Origin: Gammaproteobacteria bacterium
Lineage (GTDB): Bacteria > Pseudomonadota > Gammaproteobacteria > UBA5335 > SLRW01
Length of the DNA: 7,520 bases
Assembly: GCA_007134115.1 (NCBI GenBank)
Contig: SLLK01000239.1
Location: 1 to 7,520, forward strand
Direction: 5' to 3'
This document shows, piece after piece, positions 1 through 6,691 of the stretch. Both the position numbers and the translations under genes were made by a program. Under the pieces are notes generated by a model. The model was not told the origin of the DNA, did not search any database, and worked only from the letters and a program-made list of their open reading frames with translations. Position 1 is the first letter of the stretch. Each line of letters opens with the position of its first letter.

Positions 1-197
1 GACTCGAAAACTGGAAATATTACCGCCACGTTCGTTTGGTACCACTTCGACGATCGGCTGAAAGCCTTTGCATTGGTCTCCGCCAACCGGCGGCACGCTA
101 GGAGTCGCTCAGAAAGGCGATTTATCTTTAGTCATGAGTCACGAGCGTACTTCAGCGACAAATCTGCTAGGCAGGTATTGCGGTTAATTCCCGTCTA
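1..197. other. Unassigned left-edge region
   Basis: I see no supportable gene downstream of the DUF4411 gene in this stretch. Plus-strand frame 1 is open from base 1 into the end of the DUF4411 gene (stop at 262-264), but the peptide is arginine- and serine-rich, matches no family I know, and runs antisense into a real gene. A short GC-rich inverted repeat at 80-93 (CCGCC, loop of 4, GGCGG) has no T-run after it on either strand, so it is a poor terminator candidate. Confidence 0.5.
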
Positions 198-692
198 TCA
201 ATTAAATTGGACCTCTAAAGCTCTTAGCATGGTAAAAACATTCTCGTATGGAACCCCAAACTGAATACAGACATCAGGCAGCTTAATCTGATTTCGCGAC
301 TCTGGCCGTGACTCTTCTAGGGTAACAACGACACAACCGTACACATAAGCGTAGGCTACAAGCCAGCCATCAGCACCGGTGGCAAATTTAGCCTTAGCAG
401 CATCATAATACTGCGCGTTCCGTTGGGCCCACATCATGACATCTGTATAGGCAGTTGCGACATCACCCTGATGGGTGCTCAAGAAAAAACTGTCAGGCAC
501 TAGATTATGGATCCAGCTGACCAAATCATCATCGTCTCTGCCTTGAAGCAACTCCATTCGATTCCGGTCCAGGCTATAAACCCGTTCCGCCTCATGCCTG
601 TCTAGGAGGCTGACCCAGAATCCCGGGCAAAGATCAAATGCGTAGTAACTGTTTTTAGCGGTGATCAGAACATCGGAATCAATAATATACAT
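198..692 (-). CDS. DUF4411 family PIN-like protein, putative toxin/nuclease
   Basis: This 164-residue protein matches the DUF4411 pattern throughout. It has an N-terminal strand with acidic residues (MYIIDSDVLI, D5 and D7), then KNSYYAFDLCPGFW at 13-26, a central helical part, then ADGWLVAYAYVYGCVVVTLE at 107-126 and KLPDVCIQFGVP at 137-148. PIN-domain nucleases place metal-binding acids at the end of strand 1 and around such a 'aD..lvA.A...g..vvT.(D/E)' segment; the likely ones here are D5/D7, D108 and E126. The family is generally regarded as PIN-like, so an RNase role is inferred. The ATG at 692 lies two bases after the stop of the protease gene, with GGAG 11 bases upstream inside that gene, so the two are cotranscribed and probably translationally coupled. 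DUF4411 genes commonly sit next to XRE-ImmA/IrrE genes, a pairing predicted to be a toxin-antitoxin module. Length is normal for the family and all motifs are intact. Family assignment is firm; activity is not established. Confidence 0.88.
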   Translation of the reverse strand: MYIIDSDVLITAKNSYYAFDLCPGFWVSLLDRHEAERVYSLDRNRMELLQGRDDDDLVSWIHNLVPDSFFLSTHQGDVATAYTDVMMWAQRNAQYYDAAKAKFATGADGWLVAYAYVYGCVVVTLEESRPESRNQIKLPDVCIQFGVPYENVFTMLRALEVQFN

Positions 693-694
693 AT

Positions 695-1852
695 TCAGGG
701 GAGCTCCATCCCTAGACGGCGTGCATATTCTTGAAATGCACCGCCATTTAATCCCGTTAGATCATAAGCCTGCTTGAATCCGATCCGCCCCTCTCTAGCG
801 GCACGAACCACCTGAGTAGCAAACATCTTGCCAACACGCGTGTTCTGATTATTATAGAAATCGCCTCCACCACCAGTCGCCTGTTTTTGTCTGCGCTCCT
901 GCCGGATATACTCTTCATAAAAAGTGAAGAAATACTTGCGATCGACCAAACGCAAATCCATGGCCCGCCGACCAACCACGATGGGACTAACCTTGAAATG
1001 GCGTGCCAACAGCTCAAATGGGGTTTCATCACGGCGTACATCAGGCCAAGTAGCGCGAAGCTCTGCTTCGGGCACTAGGAACTCGGCAGCCGCGCGATCA
1101 CAAAAGGTTTCAACTGCGCCACCGTCGGGGAAAATCCCTGGAAAACCAGATAATCCGGACCCCTCTGAACCCAGCCACAGGTGGGCTAACTCATGCACTA
1201 GAGTAAACATCTGTGCGGACTTGGCATCCGCACCGTTGACAAAGATCAATGGCGCATAATCATCGCTAAGGGCAAAACCTCGAAATTCCTCCACATTTAG
1301 TACACGACGAGTATTATTGCCCACCACACCATTGACCACGGCCATCACACCCACCGCCTCAATTGCATTGCGCAAGGCGCTAACAGCGTCCTGCCAGGTG
1401 CGTACGCTCGCCGCCCAACCATCTTCCAAATTCAGGAACCGGCGAATTTCACGGCCAATGGCTGCTGGATCGTCGCCCAGGTTGGCGCTGCCGATGAACT
1501 GAAGCGGATCTGTCTCACACTCTAAGCGGCTTTCCCGCAACCAAGCCTGACGCCGCTGCATCGCATAAATTGTATCAACCAGATCTGGGCTGGCAGCGTG
1601 CAGCTGCTGATTCTGCAGCGTGCGGAAATCCGGGATAGGCATGGGAATCTGTGGCGGCTTGGGGAGAAACAAGTAGCCGAAAGGTACGCGGGTCGCGTTG
1701 GCAAACGCTTCTAGTTGCTTAAATGTGGGGTGCACCTCGCCCCGCTCCCATTCGGGGAGCTTGGGAAATCGGTCCGCAAGCGCAGCCACATCCAGATGGG
1801 CGCGCTCGCGCGCCCATTGGACCACTTCTGGGCTCACAGCGATGCGGGTCAT
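695..1852 (-). CDS. XRE-type HTH / ImmA-IrrE family zinc metallopeptidase
   Basis: This 385-residue protein has two modules. Residues 1 to about 65 form a lambda-repressor-like HTH of the kind fused to ImmA/IrrE proteases (WARERAHLDVAALADRFPK, WERGEVHPTFKQLEAFA, then VPFGYLFL). The peptidase module carries the zinc-binding helix FTLVHELAHLWLG, with H220, E221 and H224, followed by ETFCDRAAAEFLVPE at 248-262, where E248 is the likely third zinc ligand. Related proteins such as ImmA and IrrE/PprI cleave repressors or toxins under stress. In this HTH-fused arrangement with a DUF4411 gene immediately downstream, it is the predicted antitoxin or regulator of the pair. The ATG at 1852 has AGAGGT six bases upstream and a TATAAT box just before that, which supports this start and suggests its own promoter. 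The roughly 110-residue tail after the peptidase core is uncharacterised. Autoregulation is inferred from the HTH and from the palindromes upstream. Confidence 0.92.
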   Translation of the reverse strand: MTRIAVSPEVVQWARERAHLDVAALADRFPKLPEWERGEVHPTFKQLEAFANATRVPFGYLFLPKPPQIPMPIPDFRTLQNQQLHAASPDLVDTIYAMQRRQAWLRESRLECETDPLQFIGSANLGDDPAAIGREIRRFLNLEDGWAASVRTWQDAVSALRNAIEAVGVMAVVNGVVGNNTRRVLNVEEFRGFALSDDYAPLIFVNGADAKSAQMFTLVHELAHLWLGSEGSGLSGFPGIFPDGGAVETFCDRAAAEFLVPEAELRATWPDVRRDETPFELLARHFKVSPIVVGRRAMDLRLVDRKYFFTFYEEYIRQERRQKQATGGGGDFYNNQNTRVGKMFATQVVRAAREGRIGFKQAYDLTGLNGGAFQEYARRLGMELP

Positions 1853-1858
1853 GGTTTT

Positions 1859-1864
1859 ACCTCT
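1859..1864 (-). promoter_or_regulatory. Ribosome binding site of the ImmA/IrrE gene
   Basis: On the minus strand AGAGGT sits six bases before the ATG at 1852. It supports that ATG over later in-frame starts. Confidence 0.7.
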
Positions 1865-1870
1865 TTCGGC

Positions 1871-1876
1871 ATTATA
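1871..1876 (-). promoter_or_regulatory. Probable -10 box driving the protease/DUF4411 pair
   Basis: The minus strand carries a perfect TATAAT here, in the 131-base gap between the end of the methyltransferase gene and the protease start. Initiation about seven bases downstream would give a very short leader of roughly a dozen bases that still contains the AGAGGT ribosome binding site. No good -35 hexamer lies at 16-18 bases; the sequences there are AGGTTT-like. The promoter may therefore be weak or activator-dependent. Confidence 0.45.
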
Positions 1877-1902
1877 GCTGCTGAAGCGCCTAGAAACCTC
1901 CT

Positions 1903-1913
1903 CCTATCATAGG
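1903..1913. promoter_or_regulatory. Palindrome CCTATCATAGG, possible operator
   Basis: This is a perfect 5-bp inverted repeat around a single central base (CCTAT-C-ATAGG), just upstream of where the -35 region of the protease promoter should lie. Its size and position would suit an operator for an HTH protein, most simply autoregulation by the XRE-ImmA protein. The binding role is inference only. Confidence 0.3.
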
Positions 1914-1932
1914 ATTCTGACACACCGATCCG

Positions 1933-1960
1933 GGTCATTCCTACACCGGTCGGAATCACC
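1933..1960. repeat. Intergenic inverted repeat, REP-like or weak terminator hairpin
   Basis: GGTCATTCC (1933-1941) and GGAATCACC (1952-1960) form a nine-base stem with one mismatch around a ten-base loop. It starts 24 bases past the stop of the methyltransferase gene on the minus strand. No T-run follows, so it is not a classic intrinsic terminator; it could protect the mRNA 3' end. The arms resemble the ATTCC...GGAAT core of dispersed palindromic repeats seen in many proteobacteria, but I cannot test whether this one is dispersed. Confidence 0.4.
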
Positions 1961-1983
1961 GCCGTCATTCAGGTCACATGAAG

Positions 1984-4900
1984 TCATTTCAAGTGCCAGG
2001 TATCCCCGTCGCGCCAGGCCTGGCCGAGGACTTCCAGGGCGCCGAGGACTTGGTTGATGGATTTGGTGGGTTTGCGCTTGAACTGGCCGGCCAGTGTATC
2101 GGCGGTCTGGGGGCCGATGGCCAGGAGGCGGCGCACGGCTTCGACCTGGTCGGGCATGGCTTTGGGCCAGGTGGGTTTTTTCGCGGGTTCGGCGGGTGCC
2201 TTGGTGGGGGCATCGGCGCCGCGCTCAAAGGCCGTGGTGGTCTGGGTGGCTTCGGGGGCCTGGTACTCGGGCCGTAACCAGCGGACATGGCCTTGGGCTT
2301 CCTCGGCAGCTCGTTCGGCGTTTAGATCAACGAGGCGGCTGAGTAGCTCTTCCTCGGCTTCCGCCTGGTCGGTGGGCTTGTCCGGCAGCGGGGTGGTGGC
2401 GCCGGGGCGGCCGACGAGGGTTTCGGCGAGGTCGCTCCAGCCGTAGGCATCGAAGACGGCTTGGTCGAGTTCGTCGTGGAGTTCACGCAGCAGGGAGATG
2501 AGGCCCTGTTCGTGGATGGTGCGTTCCTTGGCGGTCAGCGGCTCTTCGGCGCGCAGTTTTTCCAGCACATTGTACATGCCGGTGAGGGTGAGGCCCGAGT
2601 GTTCCGCCTGGCGTGTCTTGCGGTAGGCGTCGATGCGTTCGGCGAGGCCGCCGATGGTGGCGGCCTGTTGGTCGTCGAGGTCCGGGAAGGGGAAGTTCAG
2701 GAAACATGGGCCGTTCTGCCAACGGGGCCGGTCTTCCAATTTGCCGCCTTGTGCAAGTGCCCACCGGACATGAAGCCGACTGCTGAGGACACCGAAAAAC
2801 TGTGGCTTCTCGAGTGCGACGACTGCGAGTGAGCCGTCGGCTAGTGTGGTGGCTTGGTCAAGCAGGACAAAGTATCGGTGTTTGGATACTTCGCTTGTGC
2901 CAATGTACCTGTCCAATCCATGCAGCGCAGCTCTCATCTCGCCGCGGCCACGTCCGAACAGCCACCAGTTCTCTCTGAAAAAGCGATCTTTGTTGTGTTC
3001 GCGGTGCGGCCGCACCTCGTCGATAACTTTTTGGAAACCCGGCGGGAAGGCATCTTTGGCTTCGTCTTGGTCGAGACTGAAAAAGTCTATGCAATAGCGT
3101 GGTTCCCGGCGTTTGGTGAGGTCCGACCCGGCGATGAGCTGCGGGAGGAAGCGGGCCCAGTCAGAGTTCTCGATGAGCCAGTGATCTCGCTGCTCCGGAT
3201 TGACGAGGAAGCCGTTGCCGACGAGCTTGACCCCCTGAAAGACCAGCCCATCGTTCGAGTCAAGGGGCTGTGCATCCACCAGGGCGGCTCCGGCGGTGAG
3301 GTCGGCAAACAGGATGCCCCGTCGTTCCTGAAACTCGATGGTCCGCGCTTCATCGCCGGAATCCTTTTCGGTACATACACGCTGAAGGATGCCGGGGGCG
3401 GGCCCTTGTCCGCCCACGGTCATGGCGATACGCACGGCAGCGCCGTCGGCGGAGTCGACCCATGGGTGGTCGGGGATAGCGAACAGCAGAGCGAGCGATT
3501 TACGCAGATGGGGTTCGACGACGCCCCGGTTACGGCTCTGGACGATGCTGTTGGTGGTGATGAAGCCGAAGCGGCGGACCATGTCTTTCGATACGAGTTC
3601 GGCCGCCTTGTGCCACCAGTACATCACGAAGTCGCAGGCGGGCAGTTCGTGATAGGCAGCGCGGACGGCTTCAGTGTAACCGTCGCCCAGGGCGTCGCGC
3701 ATCCGCTTTTCGCCAATAAACGGCGGGTTGCCGACGATGAAGTCGGCTTCGGGCCATTCGGTACGGCGCGGGTCGCTGTAGTGGTAGACGGGGGTGCGGC
3801 CAGTTTCGTCGGGGATGAGTTCGCCGGTGACGGGGCTTTTCTTGTAGCTAATCCCGTCCCAAATGGTCACCGGATCGCCGTTGTCGTCGGTCATGGGGTC
3901 ACGGCTGTCATATTCGATCAGCGCGTCACGGCATTCGATGTTGTTGAAGTCGCGCAGGATCGGTTCGGGCAGGTTGAGATTGCCGTGCAGGCGATAGTGC
4001 CATTGGAGGTAGCCAATCCACAGGACGATTTCCGCGATCGCGGCGGCGCGTGGGTTTATCTCCAGGCCCAGGAACTGGTGGGGGTCCACGGTAAGACCTT
4101 CGGTATCGAAGGTGGACTGGCCGGCGCTCAAATCGCGAATCAGGTTGAGGACTTCGCCTTCCAGACGCTTTAGGTGTTCGAGCGCCACATACAGGAAGTT
4201 CCCGGAGCCGCAGGCTGGGTCGAGCACGCGAACTTCACGCAGGCGTTCGTGGAAGGACCGCAGTTCTTTCAAGGCCTTGTCACGCTTGCCCTGTTGCAAC
4301 CAGGCTTCGGCGGCCACCTGTGCGGTGCTCCATTCGGCGCGCAGGGGCTCAATAATCGTGGGCATGACCAGGCGTTCGACATAGGCGCGCGGGGTGTAGT
4401 GGGCGCCGAGCTTGTGGCGTTCGCGGGGGTCCAGGGCACGCTCGAGCAGCGTGCCGAAAATGGCCGGTTCGACAAAGCGCCAATCCGCCTTTCCCGCCTG
4501 GACCAGCAAGCCGATCTGCTTGGCATTCAGCGGGATAGGATCGATGTTCTCGAACAGTCCACCGTTGAAGCACTGCACCTTGTGCATCAGCTGGCCTTCG
4601 TAGCCCCCCGTCTTCATGGTCTCCCAGAGCGAACGCATCGCGTCCGGGAAATGCTCCGGGTTTTCCTGCAACCGCTCCAGCAGGCCGGTGAAGCTGCCGC
4701 GCGGCAGAAGCTCCACATCCTCTGAGAACATGGTGAACAGACAGCGCTTGAGGAAGTGGGCGACGCGCTCGACTTCGTAGCCGCCCTGCTCCAGGGACTT
4801 CGCCAGCTCAGCGAGCTGCGCGCTGACCTCGCGGGTAACCCGGGCGGCATGCTTGCTGGCGTCAAGCTGGTCAGGCTGGGTCCAGAGCAGATACAGACGC

Positions 4901-5463
4901 TGCTGGATCTCCGGCTCGCGGAGGTCTTCCAGCCGGATGCGGTGTCGGCTCGGATCCGGATACGGGACATAAATCCCACCCGATCGGGAAAACTCGGAGT
5001 AGAGCTCCAGACTGCGGCCCACATCGGTGACGACAATGAATGGCGGGCGGCCTTCATCCCGGGGCAGTGCGCGCACATAATGGTCCGCCTGGTTCTGGGC
5101 GGCGAGCATCGCCTTGTCCCAGCCCTCGGTGTGCAGGACCTTGCCCGTCTGCTTGGCTTCCAGCACGAAGCAGCCGCGACGATAGAGGTCAATATAGCCT
5201 CGGTTCTCGCTACCATCCGGGTTACGGATAGTAACGCGACGCTCGAAAACATAGGCATTGTCGCGGGTATCGTCGCTGGCCGGCTCCGGCTGCGGCAGGT
5301 CCAGCAAGCCGCACAGCTCGGTCAGGAAAAGCTGATAGTTGGCCCGCTCGCCGCCCCCCGTATCGCGCCAGCGCTCGATAAAGTCCTCCACGGCCTCGGG
5401 GGAGGCAATGGCGGTGGCGTGAGATTCCAGGGAGAAGGCTGTGCTGCCGGGTTTCATGTCCAT
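1984..5463 (-). CDS. MmeI-like fused restriction endonuclease / N6-adenine DNA methyltransferase (type IIG-like)
   Basis: This 1159-residue protein probably both methylates and cuts DNA. The N-terminal region has a PD-(D/E)xK-like signature in GYIDLYRRGCFVLEAKQTGK (89-108): D92, E102 and K104. A helical linker follows (about 200-400). The gamma-class amino-methyltransferase core has SAM motif I DPACGSGNFL at 415-424, an acidic residue ending the next strand in LGLEINPRAAAIAEI (E468), and catalytic motif IV NPPF at 579-582, which points to N6-adenine methylation. Residues about 720-930 probably recognise the DNA target and end in FLNFPFPDL. The tail contains RWLRPEYQ (1061-1068), a proline/alanine-rich linker, and a winged-helix-like end (about 1100-1159). 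No separate restriction, specificity or helicase gene lies beside it, which fits a stand-alone enzyme. It is longer than MmeI (about 920 residues), mainly through the tail. The first in-frame ATG after an upstream TAA is at 5463; a second ATG at 5457 is possible, and both have weak ribosome binding sites. The gene is GC-rich, unlike the retron block. It could instead be the methylase of a larger phage-defence system such as DISARM or BREX, but none of their other genes is visible. Confidence 0.88.
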   Translation of the reverse strand: MDMKPGSTAFSLESHATAIASPEAVEDFIERWRDTGGGERANYQLFLTELCGLLDLPQPEPASDDTRDNAYVFERRVTIRNPDGSENRGYIDLYRRGCFVLEAKQTGKVLHTEGWDKAMLAAQNQADHYVRALPRDEGRPPFIVVTDVGRSLELYSEFSRSGGIYVPYPDPSRHRIRLEDLREPEIQQRLYLLWTQPDQLDASKHAARVTREVSAQLAELAKSLEQGGYEVERVAHFLKRCLFTMFSEDVELLPRGSFTGLLERLQENPEHFPDAMRSLWETMKTGGYEGQLMHKVQCFNGGLFENIDPIPLNAKQIGLLVQAGKADWRFVEPAIFGTLLERALDPRERHKLGAHYTPRAYVERLVMPTIIEPLRAEWSTAQVAAEAWLQQGKRDKALKELRSFHERLREVRVLDPACGSGNFLYVALEHLKRLEGEVLNLIRDLSAGQSTFDTEGLTVDPHQFLGLEINPRAAAIAEIVLWIGYLQWHYRLHGNLNLPEPILRDFNNIECRDALIEYDSRDPMTDDNGDPVTIWDGISYKKSPVTGELIPDETGRTPVYHYSDPRRTEWPEADFIVGNPPFIGEKRMRDALGDGYTEAVRAAYHELPACDFVMYWWHKAAELVSKDMVRRFGFITTNSIVQSRNRGVVEPHLRKSLALLFAIPDHPWVDSADGAAVRIAMTVGGQGPAPGILQRVCTEKDSGDEARTIEFQERRGILFADLTAGAALVDAQPLDSNDGLVFQGVKLVGNGFLVNPEQRDHWLIENSDWARFLPQLIAGSDLTKRREPRYCIDFFSLDQDEAKDAFPPGFQKVIDEVRPHREHNKDRFFRENWWLFGRGRGEMRAALHGLDRYIGTSEVSKHRYFVLLDQATTLADGSLAVVALEKPQFFGVLSSRLHVRWALAQGGKLEDRPRWQNGPCFLNFPFPDLDDQQAATIGGLAERIDAYRKTRQAEHSGLTLTGMYNVLEKLRAEEPLTAKERTIHEQGLISLLRELHDELDQAVFDAYGWSDLAETLVGRPGATTPLPDKPTDQAEAEEELLSRLVDLNAERAAEEAQGHVRWLRPEYQAPEATQTTTAFERGADAPTKAPAEPAKKPTWPKAMPDQVEAVRRLLAIGPQTADTLAGQFKRKPTKSINQVLGALEVLGQAWRDGDTWHLK

Positions 5464-5798
5464 ATATCCGGTGACATCTGTGATTTCTGCTTAACTGTAC
5501 AGGGCATAAATGGAATTGTCTTTCCCGTTGGCCGCGGGGGCCCTTCCGCCCTCCTAGGCAGCTCGTCCCAGGCTGGATACCACATAGATGGTCAGATTTT
5601 GACTAGAATCCGGCGATTCCGAGCCAAGATTTAACCCCAGCTGCCGACACAGGTCTCGAATGGCTGTCGCCCCTTCCCAAATCCGATAGACCTGAGCTTT
5701 CCAATTAAAGGGCACCTACGCTCTTTTCTTCATACCTGCAACAGAGAGAGCCGCTACGACACTCCCTCTGTCTAATTCTTCCGAAATCTGCCGGACTC
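5464..5798. other. Intergenic region with inverted repeats, no convincing gene
   Basis: This gap separates the retron block from the restriction-modification gene. Besides the hairpin at 5741-5771 it holds a perfect seven-base inverted repeat, CAGGTCT (5650-5656) and AGACCTG (5688-5694), and a short palindrome CTGTACAG (5495-5502) about 32 bases before the methyltransferase start. One minus-strand frame could encode 53 residues from a GTG (5554-5715, beginning MPFNWKAQVYRIWEG), but it has no good ribosome binding site and matches no family I know. No clear sigma-70 promoter for the methyltransferase gene was found. Confidence 0.5.
5741..5771 (-). terminator. Stem-loop after the retron operon, possible terminator
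   Basis: In the minus-strand transcript ACAGAGGGAG (from 5771-5762) pairs with CUCUCUCUGU (from 5750-5741) as a ten-base stem with a single G-U wobble around an 11-base loop. It begins 27 bases after the stop of the 49-residue gene. The pairing is better in minus-strand RNA than in plus-strand RNA, where the wobble becomes an A-C mismatch, so it belongs to this transcript. No U-run follows (the next bases are UGCAGGUAUG), so it is either a non-canonical terminator or a 3'-end stabilising hairpin. Confidence 0.45.
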
Positions 5799-5948
5799 TC
5801 AGTTGTCTTTACCATCATTATGTTCATTACTCGGCTTAGGAGCAGGCGGTGGCTCCTTCGGCTTCAGAGTCGTTCCCTGGTTTGGTTTATCGTGACCTTT
5901 TTCAACGCCACGCGTCTGCCCTTCTGTCAACGGCTTTTTCTCAGTCAT
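5799..5948 (-). CDS. Small 49-residue hydrophilic Lys/Pro-rich protein, retron-operon partner
   Basis: I do not recognise a named family. The protein starts MTEKKPLTEGQTRGVEKGHD, continues through a lysine-proline segment (LKPKEPPPAPKPS, about 28-40), and ends NEHNDGKDN. It has no hydrophobic stretch, so it should be soluble and probably disordered. Two features argue that it is real: its ATG overlaps the TAA of the membrane-protein gene by one base (TAATG), the usual signature of translational coupling, and GGAG stands eight bases before the ATG (5957-5960). It is the last cistron before the stem-loop at 5741-5771. Linkage to the membrane protein suggests a partner, for example an inhibitor, adaptor or stabiliser of that protein; this is inference. 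Its length makes it easy for automatic annotation to miss. Confidence 0.65.
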   Translation of the reverse strand: MTEKKPLTEGQTRGVEKGHDKPNQGTTLKPKEPPPAPKPSNEHNDGKDN

Positions 5949-6607
5949 TATCGAATCTCCATTCTCTCGGGGGGCACTGCCTCTATTATGAACTTTCCAA
6001 GCTCACCTGATAGGTAAAGCGTCGGGACATCGTAGAGATGAGCGGAGTCTTCATACCTATAAACAGACACTTCAGACAAAACCATTTCCTGAAGATTCTC
6101 ATTTTCGGAATGCGACACAATCCTTCCCTGATAAGTGATTCCGTCTGATATCGAGCGGACATATATCCAATCAATTTCATCCGCATTCAAATAGTAAGAA
6201 AACAAATTTTCATCGCCATACTTTGTCGAGACGCCGAATCTTCTCGCAATTTTATTCAGCCACTTATGATTTATGGCACTTGCTGCCAAAAATGCTACGG
6301 GAATGGCCACCAAGCTGCCAACAACCAACTCTCCCGGCCTGAGCTCACGACTCGAATCTACCACATACGCCCATACGGCCAGATTCTGATTTCCTATAAT
6401 TTCCCACCTGGGGCATAACGAGGCGAGAGAATATACCGCCCACTGAGCTACTTGAACCAGCGCATAGGAGGAAACTCCTAACACAAATGCATATAGCGTA
6501 AACTTGAAACTACCCCACCGTGAATGGACGGCAATTTTATCGCAGATTACAGCCGCCACAATCCCAGGGAACAGGATAATCACAAGCGCCGCGAGAAACT
6601 CATTCAT
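5948..6607 (-). CDS. DUF6338-type three-helix membrane protein, candidate retron effector
   Basis: This 219-residue protein has three hydrophobic helices: about 3-23 (FLAALVIILFPGIVAAVIC), 36-63 (TLYAFVLGVSSYALVQVAQW and beyond) and 94-112 (LVVGSLVAIPVAFLAASAI). A charged soluble domain of about 100 residues follows (120-219). The early 'FPG' in helix 1 and the C-terminal pattern ENLFSYYL...DWIYVRSISDGITYQGRIVSHS...YLSGELG resemble DUF6338 proteins, whose C-terminal part I recall as a short beta-rich domain of the 'W..v...DG..y.G' type; I assign this from memory. I chose the ATG at 6607 because helix 1 begins there; a GTG at 6631 would add eight basic residues (MVRRRGIC) and lacks a ribosome binding site. 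The gene starts 84 bases after the reverse transcriptase stop on the same strand, so it is probably cotranscribed. Known retron effectors include small membrane proteins (the 2TM class of Ec48-type retrons), which makes an effector role plausible. AT-richer than the methyltransferase gene. Confidence 0.72.
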   Translation of the reverse strand: MNEFLAALVIILFPGIVAAVICDKIAVHSRWGSFKFTLYAFVLGVSSYALVQVAQWAVYSLASLCPRWEIIGNQNLAVWAYVVDSSRELRPGELVVGSLVAIPVAFLAASAINHKWLNKIARRFGVSTKYGDENLFSYYLNADEIDWIYVRSISDGITYQGRIVSHSENENLQEMVLSEVSVYRYEDSAHLYDVPTLYLSGELGKFIIEAVPPERMEIR

Positions 6608-6614
6608 ACATATG

Positions 6615-6670
6615 CCCCGTCGGCGAACCACAATTTGAAATAGTAAGCCTTATTCTGATTTTGCACGGGG
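6615..6670 (-). promoter_or_regulatory. Inverted repeat covering the likely ribosome binding site of the membrane-protein gene
   Basis: ACGGGG (6665-6670) and CCCCGT (6615-6620) on the plus strand are perfect six-base complements, with some further pairing outside them. In the transcript, the CCCCGU arm lies just after the reverse transcriptase gene. The ACGGGG arm lies seven bases before the ATG at 6607, where it is the only Shine-Dalgarno-like sequence. Pairing across the 44-base loop would hide that site. Control of effector translation is inference; the pairing itself is short. Confidence 0.3.
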
Positions 6671-6691
6671 TACATCCTTCATGCGTCATCG

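Noticed and set aside
80..93. GC-rich hairpin as terminator of the DUF4411 transcript
   Set aside because: The stem is five bases long, lies more than 100 bases past the stop codon and has no T-run.
73..264. Plus-strand open frame at the left edge, open from base 1
   Set aside because: Arg/Ser-rich peptide with no known motif, running antisense into the last 67 bases of the DUF4411 gene, and no ribosome binding site near its first internal start.
2854..4173. Long plus-strand open frame (439 codons) antisense to the methyltransferase gene
   Set aside because: It lies wholly opposite the coding sequence with SAM motif I and NPPF. Its peptide has no recognisable motif and is typical of antisense frames in GC-rich genes. 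The same holds for the plus-strand frames at 4174-4725 and 4756-5634.
5495..5502. Palindrome CTGTACAG upstream of the methyltransferase gene as a LexA box
   Set aside because: A LexA site needs CTGT and ACAG separated by about eight bases; here they are adjacent, so it is only a short palindrome.
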